Positions 34,734-45,368 are shown, counted from the first letter of the stretch. The stretch: DNA of 64,000 bases from Verrucomicrobiia bacterium (GCA_030432565.1 JAUIGV010000022.1:1-64000), one strand, 5' to 3'. The notes: a model not told the origin generated them from the letters alone. Translations and numbers: made by a program.

Positions 34734-37700
34734 CTACTTGTTAATCGTCTTCATGCGGAGCATGCCGACACCGGTGAGGCCCGCAATGACGAGTGTAATG
34801 ATGATTCCAATTGTGGGGGCGCCAAGACCGGTCGAAGGAATTTCGGGAATGGCCGGGGCCGGAGCGTCACTGATTACAGGAGTGCCGTCCGCACTGACTG
34901 GCTTTTTGAAAGGATCAATAAGATCCTTAACGTTGAGCATCGGCGGGGGAACCTTGCTGAGAATGTCTTTATTGGCTTCCTTGTATTCGGCGACCATCTC
35001 CGGAGTGACTGCGGAAGCGCTGTTTCCGAAGGAATTACGAATATAGGTCAGGACCGCGGCGATGTTTTCGTCCGGCTGTCCTGCTCCCATGGCGACCATT
35101 GGTGCCGCGAACTGATAGTCCTGGCCGTTGACAGTGATGGCACCCTGAAGTCCACGAAGCTGGATTCCGATTAGGTTTTCCACCGGGCCGGTGACCCATT
35201 CGGATTTCTCAAGAGGAGGGCCGACATTGGGCATCCCCTGACCGGTCGGGCCGTGGCAACCAAGACACAAGTTGTATTGCGCTTTTCCAAGTTCCATTAC
35301 GGCGGGGTCAATTTCGTTATTTTCGCTCACGTTTTGATCAGGTTCAGGTTTCGGACGGGCGGGAGTCTCGGTGCTTTTTGTCCCTTCGTCCATCTTTTTG
35401 GAGTCGGCAAGTAAAAGTTCCTTTGCCTGATAAGGGGCGGGCTTTTCCGGATTGGGTTTGGTCAGCGTCAAAAGCCAGGCGATGACATCGCGGGCCTCGT
35501 AAGGGGTGAGAATGGCCCCCATGGCAGGCATGGCGGAAACGGGTTTCGGTTGCCCGGCGAGGTCGGACAATTTAATCCGCCACACAGCTGACTCGCTTTC
35601 CCTGAGATCGAGGTATTTGTCTGTGCTGGCCACGATGGTTCCGCTCTTGCTGGTTCCGTTTTTGAGCTTCACCTCAGCGACGCCAAAGCCGTCGGCAATT
35701 TTTGCGTGAGGGAGAATGAGTGACTCGAGCAGGCCCTTGGCGTCGTGTCTTAGCGCCACCCCCATGAGGTTGGGGCCGGCTTCGCCGCCTTCCGAGTGGC
35801 CGGGCTCGTGCCGGTGACAACGCATGCATTGGGCCGCGGCATGAGTTTGGAAGATCTTGAATCCACGACCGGCATCACCTCCGGCCAGCGAAGGCTCCCA
35901 GGGAGCGAGCGAATCATCCTTTGGCAGCGAGTCCTCATAATCAGCGAGGGCGGATTTGATCGCCGGCTCGCCGCGTTTCCGGGCCGCCATCAAAAGATCG
36001 AGGCGGGTGGCGCGGTCGCTCTTGCCATCCTTGAGGTCGACCAGGCCCTCCCGAATGACGGGAATGGCATACTCGGCCGGAAGTTCGCCGATAATTCCCC
36101 AAGCGGTCTGGCGGCGTGCGGTGCTATCCGATTGGAGTGCTCCTTTGAGCGCCGCCACGGTGGAAGCCGGATCCCGCTCAGACGCGAGTTGAAGGGCTTT
36201 GCTGGCAAGCTCGTCGTTTTTGGAACGGGCCGCTTCGGCGAGGATTTTATCGACGTTTTCGGGGTTTCCCTTGAGGAAAAGATCAAGGGCTGCCGCGCGG
36301 GTTTGTCCGTCGGTCTTTTGATCACGGATAATGCGGGTGAGGCTTCCCGAATCGAGCCCTTTGTGCTCGATGCCATATTTTAGGGCAAGCTTCATCGCTT
36401 CGCCGAAGATTTCCTGTCCTCCGTCGAGGAGAAGTCCGATGTGCTCGCCGAGAACTTTCTCCATAATGGCGGGATCGCGGGGAGCAAGAGGGGAGTGATA
36501 ACCGAGGGATTGATCGACGACGTGTGGTGTTTCCCACATCGCAAGAAGCCGCATCGCTTCCTTCCGCTCTTCGATGGGGAAGAGTGGATTCACGGCGGCT
36601 TTGATGACACGGAGAAGATTTTGTTCGTTGGGAATCCGGTAGGCGGAGTGGATGAGTCGGCGCAAGATCATGCGGCTGACCGGGCGCTGGGGAGTGCCAA
36701 TTGATTCGTCATCAAGGAGGGCTGCCAGAACGGGGCGGGCGGCTTCCATGTGGGTGTCGTGAATGGCGCGGATGGCATCATTCGAGATCCCCAGGTTGGT
36801 GTCACCAAGGAAGGCCATCACCTTGGGGCTACCCATTCTCCTCAGGGCGATGACGGCGGCGTGCCTGACCGCTTCCGAATCATGGCGAACGAGATCGGCG
36901 ATCTCCTGGTCTTTTGCAATTCCCACGAGCGCCATCACTCCGGCATGGCGTAGAACGGGATCGTCATTACCGTTGAATTCGATCATCGCTTTGATCGCGG
37001 GGAGCGCCTTGGGATCTCCGATGCGGCCGACCGCAATCGCGGTAAGGGCGCGCACCCGGGGGGATCCATCCGTCAGAGCCGGAAGGAGGACATCCGCAGT
37101 CTTGAGCTGAGCTTCGCCAAGTGCTTTGGCGACCTGTGCCCGCACCCGGGGATCGTTGCTGCGGAGCTGCTGGGCGAGGATGCCGGTTGCCACGGTGTTT
37201 CCCTTGCGCGCGATCATTCCAAGTCCCCAAATTCCGTGGAGGCGCTCGATATGATTGATCTGCTGATTGGCTGCGGAGACGAAAAGGGGGAGTGCTTCGG
37301 GGCGGGTGGCCAGGTGAAGTTGGGCGCGGAGGCGGACACGCTGATCGGCGTGCGAGAGTAGCCTTGCCAGGTCTCGGGGAGGAGCGGTTTTGAAGTCAAT
37401 TTCCGCGAGGAAATCGGCGACACTTTTTCCGGGATTCTGTTCCTCAAGAGTGTAAACACGTCCGGCATTGTGCGATTGCCAGCCGCTGACGAAGTCAGAC
37501 ACGTAGAGCTTCCCATCGTAGCCCCATTCGATGTCGGTGGCGGCGACCCCCCAGTTGAACTTCCCGGATTGATCGACTGCAAATCCGGCGCCATCATCTT
37601 TGATACTGAAGTTCCAAATGCCGGAGGCTGCGGCACCACCCCGGTAGTCGCAGATGAGGAATTGGTCTTTGCAGCCTAGGCTGAATCCAGTGCCCGGGTA

Positions 37701-39248
37701 GTAGGCGAGTCCGGACGGGCCGGAGGTGAGATTCAGCATGGGAGGGACGATGTGTCCCGGCTGGCTGCCATTCCGGGGCTCCCACATTTTTTCCTGCATC
37801 CACTGGTTGATGGGACGGTCGGGAATGCCGGCCGTTTTGTGGAAGGAGTGGAGGACCTGATGGCCCATGCGCCAGCCGGAGTCGGCTCCTTCAAGCATGA
37901 AGACGACGCGCGCGCGATCGCCCTGGTCGGAGTTGTTATCAACGGTGATGCCGGTGCCGAATTGATCGAAGGCGATTTCCTTGGGATTTCGCAGGCCGGT
38001 GTGGACCACCTCCATGTTCGAGCCATCTGGTTCGAAGCGAAGGATCGCGCCTTGGTTCGGATATTTGTATTCGCGGCCTTCCTTTGTCGTGAATGAGAAT
38101 CCACGGTCGCCGATTGTGGTGTAGAGGCGGCCGTCGGGGCCGAGTGCGAAACCATTGAGGTCATGACCCGAGAAGGAGACGCGCACGCCAAATCCGTCCT
38201 GAATGACGCTTCGCTTGTCAGATTTCAGATCGCCATCTTCATCCTCGAGCATCCAGATATTGGGAATGCAGGCAAAGTAGATCTTACCCTCGAAAGCCAT
38301 GATACCGGCTGCGGTTCCGTCGAGTAGATCGTTGAATTTTTCGGCGAAGATTTCCGCCTTGTCAGCCACGCCATCGCCATCGGTGTCAATGAGGACACGG
38401 ATTTTTTCCGAGACGGAGGTCATTTTTTCGAGGGGGAGTTTCTCCTGCCACTTCTTGTGCATCGCGATGCGATCGTCGGTGGTCTGCGCCGAGATGTCGT
38501 CCATAAGCCAGTAAAGATGGTTCCGGTTGTCTTCGACTCCGAAGCGGAAGCGGTGCGTTTCGGCGAGGAAAACACGACCTTCTTCATCCACCGTAAGCGC
38601 GGTGGGCGAGTAGACGCCGAGTGTCTTGTTTTCAGCGAAAAGCCTGGCCACCGCACCCTCGGGGATGGTGAGGCCGGGAAGAACATCGGTGGAAACCAAC
38701 CCGTCTTTGTTCGGTTGGGCTTCGCGATATTTGGGTTTGGGGAAAAATGGTTTTGGGCTGTCTGAAAAGACGAAGTGGTCAGCGTTGATAATACCCCAGC
38801 CACCGGGTTCTGCATCGATGATGCGGATCTTGGCTTGCTCCCCTTGATGCTCTTTGAGGGTCCAGACGATCGGTTGCATTTCGAGGCTGTTTTGCCCGGT
38901 CGCCTCGAAGACGACCTTGTCTCCGATGAGGAGTTGGACTGCGGTTTTTTCCTTGTGATTGCCTCCGGCGATTTTGAAGCCAAGAAAGGGTTGGGAAATT
39001 TTGAATCCAGGCGAAGTGAGCGAACCGGTCGGCTTGTCGCCGCCGTGAGCCGAACTGACGAAATACTGGTCCGAGTAATTGGTAATCTTGCCATTCACTC
39101 CCGGCGGGGTGACGGCGGTGGGGGCTTTCCCGAAAGCATTGCCCTCGACGGCCCACTCGCCGAAACCGTCGGATTCGAAGGCGTCGAAGACCAAGTCGGT
39201 GGCCGTGGCGGGCAGGGCGAGGGATGCGAGAAGAAGTGAAGTGCGCAT
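34734..39248 (-). CDS. PVC-type membrane-bound dehydrogenase/HEAT/cytochrome c protein
   Basis: A protein of 1,504 residues from ATG 39248 with signal peptide TSLLLASLALPATA. In order: a jelly-roll/concanavalin-like domain (about 20-165), a six-bladed dehydrogenase-type propeller (about 190-620: LFAENKTLGVYSPTALTVDEEGRVF, DTDGDGVADKAEIF, GLRNPKEIAFDQFGTG), HEAT-type repeats (about 640-1090: VRLRAQLHLATRP, PRVRALTAIAVGRIGD), a first heme motif CMRCH at 1141-1145, a second CLGCH at 1328-1332 and a C-terminal membrane helix. This domain order is a hallmark of Planctomycetes/Verrucomicrobia. Members are thought to oxidise sugars or other compounds in the periplasm and pass electrons to c-type hemes. 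Both heme-binding motifs are intact; the substrate is unknown. Confidence 0.93.
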   Translation of the reverse strand: MRTSLLLASLALPATATDLVFDAFESDGFGEWAVEGNAFGKAPTAVTPPGVNGKITNYSDQYFVSSAHGGDKPTGSLTSPGFKISQPFLGFKIAGGNHKEKTAVQLLIGDKVVFEATGQNSLEMQPIVWTLKEHQGEQAKIRIIDAEPGGWGIINADHFVFSDSPKPFFPKPKYREAQPNKDGLVSTDVLPGLTIPEGAVARLFAENKTLGVYSPTALTVDEEGRVFLAETHRFRFGVEDNRNHLYWLMDDISAQTTDDRIAMHKKWQEKLPLEKMTSVSEKIRVLIDTDGDGVADKAEIFAEKFNDLLDGTAAGIMAFEGKIYFACIPNIWMLEDEDGDLKSDKRSVIQDGFGVRVSFSGHDLNGFALGPDGRLYTTIGDRGFSFTTKEGREYKYPNQGAILRFEPDGSNMEVVHTGLRNPKEIAFDQFGTGITVDNNSDQGDRARVVFMLEGADSGWRMGHQVLHSFHKTAGIPDRPINQWMQEKMWEPRNGSQPGHIVPPMLNLTSGPSGLAYYPGTGFSLGCKDQFLICDYRGGAAASGIWNFSIKDDGAGFAVDQSGKFNWGVAATDIEWGYDGKLYVSDFVSGWQSHNAGRVYTLEEQNPGKSVADFLAEIDFKTAPPRDLARLLSHADQRVRLRAQLHLATRPEALPLFVSAANQQINHIERLHGIWGLGMIARKGNTVATGILAQQLRSNDPRVRAQVAKALGEAQLKTADVLLPALTDGSPRVRALTAIAVGRIGDPKALPAIKAMIEFNGNDDPVLRHAGVMALVGIAKDQEIADLVRHDSEAVRHAAVIALRRMGSPKVMAFLGDTNLGISNDAIRAIHDTHMEAARPVLAALLDDESIGTPQRPVSRMILRRLIHSAYRIPNEQNLLRVIKAAVNPLFPIEERKEAMRLLAMWETPHVVDQSLGYHSPLAPRDPAIMEKVLGEHIGLLLDGGQEIFGEAMKLALKYGIEHKGLDSGSLTRIIRDQKTDGQTRAAALDLFLKGNPENVDKILAEAARSKNDELASKALQLASERDPASTVAALKGALQSDSTARRQTAWGIIGELPAEYAIPVIREGLVDLKDGKSDRATRLDLLMAARKRGEPAIKSALADYEDSLPKDDSLAPWEPSLAGGDAGRGFKIFQTHAAAQCMRCHRHEPGHSEGGEAGPNLMGVALRHDAKGLLESLILPHAKIADGFGVAEVKLKNGTSKSGTIVASTDKYLDLRESESAVWRIKLSDLAGQPKPVSAMPAMGAILTPYEARDVIAWLLTLTKPNPEKPAPYQAKELLLADSKKMDEGTKSTETPARPKPEPDQNVSENNEIDPAVMELGKAQYNLCLGCHGPTGQGMPNVGPPLEKSEWVTGPVENLIGIQLRGLQGAITVNGQDYQFAAPMVAMGAGQPDENIAAVLTYIRNSFGNSASAVTPEMVAEYKEANKDILSKVPPPMLNVKDLIDPFKKPVSADGTPVISDAPAPAIPEIPSTGLGAPTIGIIITLVIAGLTGVGMLRMKTINK

Positions 39249-39687
39249 GGAAAGTGGACGTTGTGGGTGCGAGAGAATGGCTTGGGGTGGGGAATACGCA
39301 AGAATTCCGGGAAGCTTTCCCTGTGGGGAAAACGTGTCGAGTGGTGGTTTTCGTCTCCGGAAAATCAGAGAAGGAGGGGGATTCTGGCAGTTCTCGTGTT
39401 GCTTTTCTCATCTCGGGGTGGACCACGGGCCATTGGTGTTCCTCTTCCTCCAAAAATATCTTTGCCCTAGTCGACTCTGGAGTGAACTTCTGCCCGGACG
39501 CCCGGGCAGGGGGGACAGGAGCGAGGGAAAAGCATTGATATTTCTCATGAACGGAATTCCTGGGACCCAATCTTCAGGGTTTTCAATCGTTGGGCGGGTT
39601 GAGTGGGAATCTCAAATGATTTTCGGCTTGCTCTAAGGGCACATTTTTGAGGAGGCTTGCAGTAGCCGTTCCCCTTTAAACGACATT
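39249..39687. other. Intergenic region between the cytochrome and LamG genes
   Basis: About 440 nt upstream of two divergent genes. I see no convincing gene. One 8-bp perfect hairpin, CTGCCCGG (39490-39497) with CCGGGCAG (39502-39509), lies near its middle with no T-run, so it is more likely a regulatory or RNA-structure element than a terminator. Confidence 0.4.
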
Positions 39688-40509
39688 ATGAAAATACCAT
39701 CAACCCTCCCGCTTTGCCTTCTCACAGGTTTCGCCCTCCTTGGGCAGAGCTCTGCAACGACTGTCTTGCACTACCGCGTTAACGACACAGACGCTGCAAA
39801 TGTTGCCGCTGGCACGGTTCCAGGTTTTGATGGCAGTGCGGATGGAGCCGCTATCGGGGCGGGCGGCACCTTGAGCGCAGATGTGCCGACAGTCGGTGTC
39901 CCCGCTGGAGCTGGCAATCGCTCCTTGAGCTTCGCTGGTGACGGTGGTTTCAATCTTCCAGGAACCCGGCAACTGCTCAACTCGACCATCGACGCGAATG
40001 GCGGATTTACCTTCGAGGCTTGGTTCAATTTTGCGGGTGGTGGTAACGTGAACTCAATCATCGATTACGCCGGAACGGAAAAGCTCGTGCGTCGTGCCGC
40101 GGCAACAGGAGTTTCAATGACCGCTGCTGGTGTCGGTGATCCATTGATCGGTGCGACCGGCACCAATTCCTGGCATTATGCAGCTGTCGTTTTCACTTCC
40201 ACGGGGCTCTCTGGCGCCGATATTACCGGTGATTTCACTTTCTATCTTGATGGCACCACCCCTGTGGGGACCCTCACCGGTCAGACAATCACGGCCTTTG
40301 GTGATTCTCTGAATCGCACAATCTCGGTGGGTGCTCACCCGGTCGGCTTCCCCGGTGACTTTTACAACGGCCAGATCTATGAGCCCCGGGTTTCGTTGGG
40401 TGCACTCAGCGCCGGAGACTTGCTCTATACTGCCATTCCTGAGCCCGGTGCCCCACTTCTTCTCACCTTTTCTTCGGTGCTCGTGTTCCTCCGACGCAAG
40501 AGGTCCTAG
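39688..40509 (+). CDS. LamG-domain PEP-CTERM protein
   Basis: A protein of 273 residues from ATG 39688 with signal peptide KIPSTLPLCLLTGFALLGQSSA. Residues 25-245 form a concanavalin A-like/LamG domain (GGFTFEAWFNFAGGGNVNSIIDYAG, HYAAVVFTSTGLSG, DFTFYLDG, GQIYEPRVSLGALS). A PEP-CTERM tail follows (IPEPG, hydrophobic helix, RRKRS). LamG domains often bind sugars or act as adhesive modules. The protein is an obvious paralog of the N-terminal domain of the next gene 80 nt downstream on the same strand. Export is clear; the ligand is unknown. Confidence 0.9.
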   Translation: MKIPSTLPLCLLTGFALLGQSSATTVLHYRVNDTDAANVAAGTVPGFDGSADGAAIGAGGTLSADVPTVGVPAGAGNRSLSFAGDGGFNLPGTRQLLNSTIDANGGFTFEAWFNFAGGGNVNSIIDYAGTEKLVRRAAATGVSMTAAGVGDPLIGATGTNSWHYAAVVFTSTGLSGADITGDFTFYLDGTTPVGTLTGQTITAFGDSLNRTISVGAHPVGFPGDFYNGQIYEPRVSLGALSAGDLLYTAIPEPGAPLLLTFSSVLVFLRRKRS

Positions 40510-40589
40510 AGGGGGGATTCCGCCCAATTGGTCTCTAACCGGGGTATGGTGTGAGCCGTGCCGGGATATCGGTTGGACTATATTTAAGG

Positions 40590-43500
40590 ATGAAAATTTT
40601 CATCTCGTGTTTGCTTGCTTGCGCAGCGACTTTAATTCTTCACGGGCAAGCCGTCTTTCATTACCGGGTCAGCGATTCTGACAGTGCCACCGTCTCCGGA
40701 GGCGCTGTTCCGAGTGTCACTGGATCCGATGGTGTGGTCAGTGGACCGGTGAGCCTGTCTGCAGATATTCCGGTCAATGGGGTCCAGGCAGGAATGGGGA
40801 ATCGTTCTCTGACATTCGACGGCGGTGCCGGAGTGCTGACTCCGGGGACTCGGCAGCTGCTTAATGCCAATATTCATGCTGCAGGTGGTTTCACCTTCGA
40901 GGCCTGGTTTAAATACACAGGATCCGGCAACGTGAACGCGATTATCGATTACGCGGGCACCGAAAAATTGGTGCGTCGGGCCGGCGCGACCGGGGTCTCC
41001 ATGACGGCTTCCGGGGTCGGTGATCCGCTAATTGGGGCGACTGATGTGAACGAGTGGCACTACGCTGCTGTCGTTTTCACCTCCACCGGACTCTCCGGCG
41101 GAGACGTCACCGGAGATTTTACGTTCTATTTGGATGATAATGCTCCAACCAGCACGCTGACCAACCAGACGATAAGCGATTTCGGTGACAGCCTCAATCG
41201 CACGATTGGGGTTGGGATGCATCCACAAGGATTTGGCGGGGACTATTTTCAGGGGTTCATCTATGAACCTCGGGTCAGCCTCGGCGCTTTGACAGGGGGG
41301 CAGTTGCTCTTTTCTTCCCGTCCCGGGATCGTTTCCTTCACGGCGACGCCTCAAAACATCACGACGGGTCAGAGCAGTATCTTGTCATGGGAAGTTTCGG
41401 GAGCGGATTCCGTGACGATCAGTGGGGTGGCCGGGGAGCTGTCGAGCGACATGGGGGACGTCAACGTGTCGCCAACGACGACCACTTCTTATATCCTCAC
41501 TGCAAGCAATGCCAGCGGTGACTCGACTTTGCCAGTGACGGTATTTGTCAACGCCGAGCCGCTCGCGCCCATCCTCAACGAATTCATGGCGGACAATGCC
41601 GGAATCGTGAATGACGAAGATGGAGAGACTCCCGATTGGATCGAATTGAAGAACCCGAATCCATTTCCCCTCGGGGTCACCGGGTGGTCGCTGACTGACG
41701 ATCCCTTGCTCCCGCAAAAGTGGACTCTTCCCGCTGGTGCGGAAATTCCTGCCAACGGGTATCTCCTCGTGTTTGCATCGGGCAAGAATCGCCGTGTTCC
41801 AGATGGTGAATTGCATACTAATTTCCAGCTTTCCAGTGGTGGTGAATATCTGGCGCTTGTGCGGCCGGACGCTTCGGTCGCGCACGAGTTTTTGCCAGGC
41901 TATCCCAATCAATTTGAGGACATCGCATACGGCACCCAACCGGACGGAATGACCTACCGGTTTCTAACCGACCCAACACCCGGTGGGGAAAACTCAACGG
42001 CCGGGGTGATTGGATTTGTCGAGGATACCAAATTTCAACCTGACCGCGGCTTTTACGATACGGAACAAGTGGTGACGATTACCTGCCCGACGCCGGGCGC
42101 GACGATCGTCTACACGACCGACGCCAGCACGCCCAGCCTGTCCAACGGGACGCAGGTTCCGGCGGCCGATAGCTTCACCCCGCCGGTTGCCACGATCACG
42201 ATCGGGCAGACGACCACCTTGCGCGCGGCGGCGTTTCTTGAAGACTACAAGCCAACGAACACCGACACGCACAGCTATTTCTTTCTCGATGACATCGTCT
42301 TGCAGTCTTCCAATGGTAATGCGCCAGCGGGGTGGCCGTCGGGATCGCTGAATGGTCAGAGTTTCGACTACGGAATGGATCCAAATATCGTGAATGACGA
42401 GATTTGGGGGCCGCAGTTGCGTGCCGCGATGTTGCAAATTCCATCGATCTCAATTGTGACCGACCAGAATAATCTCACCGGGGCCAGCGATGGAATCTAC
42501 ACCCATGCTGGCAATGATGGTGACACGTGGGAAAGGCCGACTTCGGTCGAGCTTTTGAACCCGGACAACAGCCCGGCATTTCAAGTGAATGCGGGTGTAC
42601 GCATTCGCGGAGGTTTCTCGCGTGGAGGGTTCAACCCCAAGCACTCATTCCGCTTGTTTTTCCGTAGTGAGTATGGACCGTCCCGATTGCGATACCAGTT
42701 GTTCGGCTCCGAAGGTGCGGATGATTTTGATAAGATCGATTTGCGCACCGCCCAGAATTACGCGTGGAGTAACAACACTGGGAATAACGAGTTGCACAAC
42801 ACCTTTATCCGGGACGTGTTCCATCGTGACAGCCAGCGCGACGTCGGGCAACCCTACACACGAAGCGCCTATTATCATCTCTACCTCAATGGACAATATT
42901 GGGGGCTCTACCAGACGCAGGAACGCGCGGAGAGCGCTTACGCCAACACCTACCTTGGCGGTAGACGGGATGACTGGGATGTGGTCAAACCCTCTGGTGG
43001 GAGTGTCAATGCGATCGATGGCACCATCGATGCCTATCGGGCGCTTCACACGCTCGCGCTCGGCGGATTTTCCTCTGACGCGACCTATTATGCGGTTCAG
43101 GGAAAAAACTCCGACGGGAGTGATAATCCTGCTCTTCCGGTCTACCTCGACGTCGATAATCTGATTGACTACATGCTCATCAATTTCTTTTGCGGAAACA
43201 GGGATGGCCCGCTCAACCTAGGCAACAGCGGGCCGAACAATTTTTATGGCATCCGCAATCGCGAAGTTAGCGCGCGAGATCCCTGGCGTTTTCTTTGTCA
43301 CGATTCCGAGCATTCGATGGCGGCCTCAAACCATAACGTGAATGTCAACGTTACCACCACCGTTAGCACTGGCCAGTCGGCGGGTGCTTTTAATCCCCGC
43401 TGGCTCAATCAACAGCTTGCGCAGAACGAAAACTATCGCCGTCGCTTCGCAGACCGGGTGCAGCAACATCTCTTTAATGGCGGTGCGCTCACCGAAGAGA

Positions 43501-45368
43501 AAAATATCGAACGTTGGAATGCCCGCGCGGCAGAGATTGATCTGGCAATCATCGGAGAGTCGGCGCGCTGGGGGGATCAGCACAACGAACCTCCGCTCGA
43601 CAAGGAGACCTGGGAGGCTGAACTCGACTGGATCACCGACGTGTTTTTTGCCCAGCGCAAGGACGTCTTACTCGGACAGTTGCGCACGGCCGGGCTTTTT
43701 CCAGGCCTATCGGCACCTGCCTTTAATCAACACGGTGGGCGTGTGCCGAATGGTTTCGGAGTGGTAATTACCAGTCCTTCCGGTGCCATTTTCTATACCA
43801 CCGACGGCAGTGATCCGCGCGGCGAGGTGACTCAAACAACGACCTCGCTTCTCAGTGAAGGTGCCGCCGCGACGGCTTGGATTCCGACAGCTGATATCGG
43901 CACCAGTTGGCGGGGTGGGGCGGAACCGTTCGATGACTCGAGCTGGCTCGGGGGCACGACCGCGATCGGCTACGAAGCCAGCCCTGGCGGAGGAGTGGAC
44001 TACACCGACTTCATCGGTATTAATGTTGAGGACATGCGTGGGAACGTGACCTCGGTTTATGCGCGCGTGCCGTTCACTGTCGCTGATCCAACTGCTTTCA
44101 ATGCGCTATCCCTGAAGATGCGCTATGAAGACGGTTTCGTTGCCTATATCAACGGGATTGAGGTTGCCAGCGCCAACAAGCCAGCATCACTGCAGTGGGA
44201 CTCGGCGACCAACAACGGATCCAGCAACGCCGATACCGCCGCCATTGGATTTGAGAATTTCGATATCACACCGCACCTGGGCTCTCTGCAAGTGGGTGAA
44301 AACGTCCTGGCGATCCATGGCCTTAATGCCAACCTTAACAGCAGTGATCTTTTGCTCGAGCCAGAGATCACAGGCTCCTTGGTTGAGACCAACGCGTCCG
44401 GCATCGCCTATGGCGGCCCCATCACTCTCACCGAGCAGAGCACGCTGCGTGCCGCCGTGTTGGAGGGCGGGCAATGGTCGGCTCTAACCGAGGCAACATT
44501 CCTGATTGATGCCGTGCCCGCCGACGCGGGCAATCTGGTCGTTTCGGAGTTTAGCTATCGCCCTGCCAGTCCGACCTTGATCGAAAATCCGGATGGCACC
44601 TTCGACCGTGGAGATTTCGAGTTTGTTGAGTTGCAGAATATCTCCGATAGTCCGGTCGATCTCAGCGGTGTAAGTTTCACGGATGGAATCGATTTTCAGT
44701 TTCAGGACAATACCGTCCTGCCGGCAGGAGGCTACCTTGTGCTGGTGAAAAATCCGGCTGCCTTTAGCGCTCGTTACCCCGGAGTTGCGGTGACGGACAC
44801 TTTTGGTGGAAGTCTCAGTAATGGTGGCGAGCAGGTGATTCTCTCTGGAGCCGATGGCAGCGAGATTCGTAATTTTACTTACAGCGATCAGTTCCCTTGG
44901 CCCACCAGCGCGGATGGCGACGGCTATTCCCTGGTGTTGGCTTGTCCCGGTGCCAATCCCGATCACAACGATGCCGCAAGCTGGCAGCCTGCCAGTGGGA
45001 TTCATGGGACACCGGGATACGCCGGAGGCCAGAGCTATGCAGACTGGGCGATTGCGGAAGGAATCATTGGTGCACCCGGAGATGACGATGATTTGGATGG
45101 TTTCGCCAACTTGTTTGGATACGCGATTGCCGCACAACCAGCGATTGGGATTGTGGGTAATCAGTTTAGGGTATCGGTCGACCAGAATCTTTGGGCCAGC
45201 GGTGTCCTGCTGGAGGTCCAGATTTCCGATGACCTGAAGGAGTGGACTGCTCTTGTCCCAATGGCGGCCAGTCACAATGGTGATGGCACCCGGACCCTGA
45301 CCTATTTGGGAGCCGGTGCTGACATCACCACGCGGCAGTTCGCCCGGTTGAAGGTGACTCAAAAGTAA
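40590..45368 (+). CDS. LamG + CotH-kinase + lamin-tail multidomain secreted protein
   Basis: A protein of 1,592 residues from ATG 40590 with signal peptide KIFISCLLACAATLILHG. Domains in order: LamG (about 22-240, closely similar to the preceding gene), Ig/FN3-like (about 245-325), lamin-tail domain one (about 327-460, NEFMADNAGIVNDEDGE), chitobiase-like strand domain (about 482-565), CotH kinase (about 609-1043, including YHLYLNGQYWGLYQTQER and LCHDSEHSM), a second chitobiase-like module (1045-1085), a beta-sandwich with the DGFVAYINGIEVA core (1088-1262), lamin-tail domain two (1313-1467) and a C-terminal calcium-loop-like region (GDDDDLDGFANLFGY). CotH-type kinases phosphorylate secreted proteins in spore formers; here the role is presumably extracellular but unknown. 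Confidence 0.9.
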   Translation: MKIFISCLLACAATLILHGQAVFHYRVSDSDSATVSGGAVPSVTGSDGVVSGPVSLSADIPVNGVQAGMGNRSLTFDGGAGVLTPGTRQLLNANIHAAGGFTFEAWFKYTGSGNVNAIIDYAGTEKLVRRAGATGVSMTASGVGDPLIGATDVNEWHYAAVVFTSTGLSGGDVTGDFTFYLDDNAPTSTLTNQTISDFGDSLNRTIGVGMHPQGFGGDYFQGFIYEPRVSLGALTGGQLLFSSRPGIVSFTATPQNITTGQSSILSWEVSGADSVTISGVAGELSSDMGDVNVSPTTTTSYILTASNASGDSTLPVTVFVNAEPLAPILNEFMADNAGIVNDEDGETPDWIELKNPNPFPLGVTGWSLTDDPLLPQKWTLPAGAEIPANGYLLVFASGKNRRVPDGELHTNFQLSSGGEYLALVRPDASVAHEFLPGYPNQFEDIAYGTQPDGMTYRFLTDPTPGGENSTAGVIGFVEDTKFQPDRGFYDTEQVVTITCPTPGATIVYTTDASTPSLSNGTQVPAADSFTPPVATITIGQTTTLRAAAFLEDYKPTNTDTHSYFFLDDIVLQSSNGNAPAGWPSGSLNGQSFDYGMDPNIVNDEIWGPQLRAAMLQIPSISIVTDQNNLTGASDGIYTHAGNDGDTWERPTSVELLNPDNSPAFQVNAGVRIRGGFSRGGFNPKHSFRLFFRSEYGPSRLRYQLFGSEGADDFDKIDLRTAQNYAWSNNTGNNELHNTFIRDVFHRDSQRDVGQPYTRSAYYHLYLNGQYWGLYQTQERAESAYANTYLGGRRDDWDVVKPSGGSVNAIDGTIDAYRALHTLALGGFSSDATYYAVQGKNSDGSDNPALPVYLDVDNLIDYMLINFFCGNRDGPLNLGNSGPNNFYGIRNREVSARDPWRFLCHDSEHSMAASNHNVNVNVTTTVSTGQSAGAFNPRWLNQQLAQNENYRRRFADRVQQHLFNGGALTEEKNIERWNARAAEIDLAIIGESARWGDQHNEPPLDKETWEAELDWITDVFFAQRKDVLLGQLRTAGLFPGLSAPAFNQHGGRVPNGFGVVITSPSGAIFYTTDGSDPRGEVTQTTTSLLSEGAAATAWIPTADIGTSWRGGAEPFDDSSWLGGTTAIGYEASPGGGVDYTDFIGINVEDMRGNVTSVYARVPFTVADPTAFNALSLKMRYEDGFVAYINGIEVASANKPASLQWDSATNNGSSNADTAAIGFENFDITPHLGSLQVGENVLAIHGLNANLNSSDLLLEPEITGSLVETNASGIAYGGPITLTEQSTLRAAVLEGGQWSALTEATFLIDAVPADAGNLVVSEFSYRPASPTLIENPDGTFDRGDFEFVELQNISDSPVDLSGVSFTDGIDFQFQDNTVLPAGGYLVLVKNPAAFSARYPGVAVTDTFGGSLSNGGEQVILSGADGSEIRNFTYSDQFPWPTSADGDGYSLVLACPGANPDHNDAASWQPASGIHGTPGYAGGQSYADWAIAEGIIGAPGDDDDLDGFANLFGYAIAAQPAIGIVGNQFRVSVDQNLWASGVLLEVQISDDLKEWTALVPMAASHNGDGTRTLTYLGAGADITTRQFARLKVTQK

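Noticed and set aside
39540-39635. Short frame in the region before the LamG gene
   Set aside because: 29 codons, no hydrophobic or conserved pattern and no ribosome binding site.
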